Shown: positions 7,388 through 7,891 of the stretch, piece by piece
Numbering within the stretch: position 1 is the stretch's first letter
Layout of the letters: each line of letters begins with the position of its first letter
Assembly (NCBI GenBank): GCA_900759455.1
Contig: CAAEVI010000053.1
Location: 1-7,891 of the forward strand
DNA from: Erysipelotrichaceae bacterium
GTDB taxonomy: Bacteria > Bacillota_I > Bacilli_A > Erysipelotrichales > Erysipelotrichaceae
Length of the DNA stretch: 7,891 bases
Direction: 5' to 3'
The notes under the pieces: generated by a model
Told to the model about the DNA's origin: nothing
The model's input: the letters and a program-made list of their open reading frames with translations, nothing else
The model's database searches: none
Made by a program: the position numbers and the translations under genes

Positions 7388-7573
7388 ATGAAAGTTAAAA
7401 TTTTTGATGAGGAACATGAACTGGATCTGGAAGAGGCCATCAATGCATTTATTGAGAAAAACCCGCAGATAAACATTATCTCCATACAGTTTCAAACGTG
7501 CGGATTTGCATTTGAACAGGAGCAAATTTATTGTTTCTCCGCTTTACTGTTGTATGAGAATAAAACGACGTGA
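7388..7573 (+). CDS. Small sporulation protein, Cse60-like
   Basis: A 61-residue acidic cytosolic-type protein with no signal peptide or membrane segment. It begins MKVKIFDEEHELDLEEAI and ends with EQIYCFSALLLYE, closely like the Cse60 family (a sigma-E-controlled 60-residue protein of B. subtilis): a strand, a helix (about residues 12-25), then two strands. The biochemical role of the family is unknown to me. It lies 18 bases after dapA with no terminator between, so it is probably the last gene of the dpa operon, consistent with mother-cell expression. GGTGATC at 7377-7383 complements the 16S rRNA tail and sets the ATG, though the spacing (4 bases) is short. The match is from memory of the family pattern, not a search. 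Confidence 0.75.
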   Translation: MKVKIFDEEHELDLEEAINAFIEKNPQINIISIQFQTCGFAFEQEQIYCFSALLLYENKTT

Positions 7574-7584
7574 TTGTCTCATAC
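7552..7584. repeat. 8-bp inverted repeat overlapping the end of the cse60-like gene and the next promoter
   Basis: GTATGAGA (7552-7559) and TCTCATAC (7577-7584) are perfect complementary arms 17 bases apart. The left arm overlaps the proposed -35 and the right arm overlaps the -10. No T run follows, so it is a poor terminator; an operator or an mRNA 3' hairpin are possible roles. Confidence 0.5.
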
Positions 7585-7586
7585 TA
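7558..7586 (+). promoter_or_regulatory. Candidate forespore sigma-G promoter
   Basis: GAATA at 7558-7562 and CATACTA at 7580-7586, 17 bases apart, match the B. subtilis sigma-G pattern (gHATR, 17-18 bases, CATMHTA) at every position. Transcription would start near 7592-7594, right at the GGAGGTG ribosome site, an unusually short leader that is the main argument against it. Its position just before a small gene in a sporulation region supports it. Confidence 0.55.
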
Positions 7587-7608
7587 GGAACGTGGAGGTG
7601 AAGTATCT

Positions 7609-7764
7609 ATGAAAACAGAAATTCTCTGCGATGTCAGTTCATGCAGGTTTCAGAAAAACCAGCGCTGTAATGCAAAAACAATTTCGATCTGCTGTGATAA
7701 CTGTGTAATGCCGAACAGCTGCCATGAAACAGCCTGTCAGTCTTTTGAAAGTAAAAAAGACTGA
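7609..7764 (+). CDS. Cysteine-rich DUF1540 mini-protein
   Basis: A 51-residue protein with eight cysteines (C7, C12, C20, C28, C29, C32, C38, C43). The pattern C-x4-C-x7-C-x-A-x-x-I followed by a late T-x-C-x-x-F (TACQSF at 41-46) is that of DUF1540, a small family of unknown function common in spore-forming Bacillota and probably metal-binding. The CCDNC cluster at 28-32 adds cysteines to the basic pattern. No signal peptide or membrane segment is visible. GGAGGTGA at 7594-7601, 7 bases before the ATG, is a near-perfect ribosome site. It has its own terminator and a sigma-G-like promoter, so forespore expression is my inference. The gene is easily missed because of its length. Confidence 0.82.
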   Translation: MKTEILCDVSSCRFQKNQRCNAKTISICCDNCVMPNSCHETACQSFESKKD

Positions 7765-7774
7765 CGGTAAACGG

Positions 7775-7807
7775 AAGAAAGTGTGTCTGCCGCACTTTCT
7801 TTTCTTT
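7775..7807 (+). terminator. Intrinsic terminator after the DUF1540 gene
   Basis: AAGAAAGTGTG (7775-7785) pairs with CGCACTTTCTT (7791-7801), 11 pairs including one G-T, with a 5-base loop, followed by T-rich TTCTTT. The stretch ends exactly where the group II intron-like sequence begins, so it is also the probable insertion target. Confidence 0.88.
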
Positions 7808-7891
7808 GTGTGACGGGCATGTCACATATCTAGGGTGAAAGTCCCTAGGGGCGTAGTTATCAGCGAACCCTATAGCGACTTGTAAGTTTCA
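7808..7891 (+). mobile_element. 5' end of a group II intron, probably class IIC (cut by window edge)
   Basis: Retroelement-type self-splicing intron, of which only the first 84 bases are here. It opens with GTGTG, the group II 5' boundary. Next come TGTGAC (7809-7814) paired with GTCACA (7821-7826), and CTAGGG (7830-7835) paired with CCCTAG (7843-7848) around a TGAAAGT loop. This order (GTGTG, short hairpin with a GGCAT loop, then AGGGTGAAAGTCCC) closely follows the 5' domain I of the class IIC intron from Oceanobacillus iheyensis as I recall it. Lying on the same strand directly after a terminator hairpin is the characteristic IIC target. The reverse transcriptase gene and the 3' domains V/VI would be to the right, so intactness cannot be judged. 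Confidence 0.88.

Noticed and set aside
7183..7525. Minus-strand open frames across the dapA end and the cse60-like gene
   Set aside because: Both are opposite recognisable + strand genes and show no family resemblance.
7830..7848. CTAGGG/CCCTAG hairpin as another transcription terminator
   Set aside because: No T run follows, and it fits the conserved domain I hairpin of the group II intron start.
1..7891. CRISPR array, tRNA or rRNA genes, insertion sequence or toxin-antitoxin pair
   Set aside because: No spaced direct repeats, cloverleaf sequences, transposase frame or recognisable toxin/antitoxin were seen on either strand.

Overview
The window reads as chromosomal DNA of a low-to-moderate GC, endospore-forming member of the Bacillota. 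The evidence is strong Shine-Dalgarno sites, a T-box leader on an aminoacyl-tRNA synthetase gene, intrinsic terminators with long T runs, a dipicolinate (spore core) biosynthesis operon and a small Cse60-like sporulation gene. A spore-forming gut-type lineage (Erysipelotrichia or Clostridia) is my inference; nothing here fixes the genus. All recognisable genes lie on the + strand.

Layout. (1) 1-3444: the two subunits of an aerobic, tyrosyl-radical (class Ia-like) ribonucleotide reductase, nrdA then nrdB. The nrdA frame is open to the left edge, so its 5' end is uncertain. (2) 3445-4999: a sigma-A-type promoter, a complete tyrosine-specific T-box riboswitch with its terminator, and tyrS, closed by a strong intrinsic terminator at 5028-5069. 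(3) 5149-7573: a tightly packed unit dpaA-dpaB-dapA-cse60. DapA makes 4-hydroxy-tetrahydrodipicolinate and DpaA/DpaB oxidise it to dipicolinic acid for the spore core. The first three genes overlap by 4 bases each (GTGA, ATGA) and the Cse60-like gene follows after 18 bases. (4) 7552-7803: a separate small unit, a 51-residue cysteine-rich DUF1540 protein preceded by a sequence matching the forespore sigma-G promoter consensus and ended by a terminator hairpin. (5) 7808-7891: directly after that terminator's T-rich tail begins what looks like the 5' end of a bacterial group IIC intron, running off the right edge.

How they work together. The nrd and tyrS units are growth functions (dNTP supply; Tyr-tRNA charging controlled by uncharged tRNA-Tyr). 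From about 5.1 kb onward the content becomes sporulation-related: DPA synthesis in the mother cell, a Cse60 homologue, and a probable forespore-expressed cysteine-rich mini-protein. I found no clear new defence or mobile system. The most notable items are the intron at the terminator, the sigma-G-like promoter embedded in an 8-bp inverted repeat, and the divergent DpaA and DapA.
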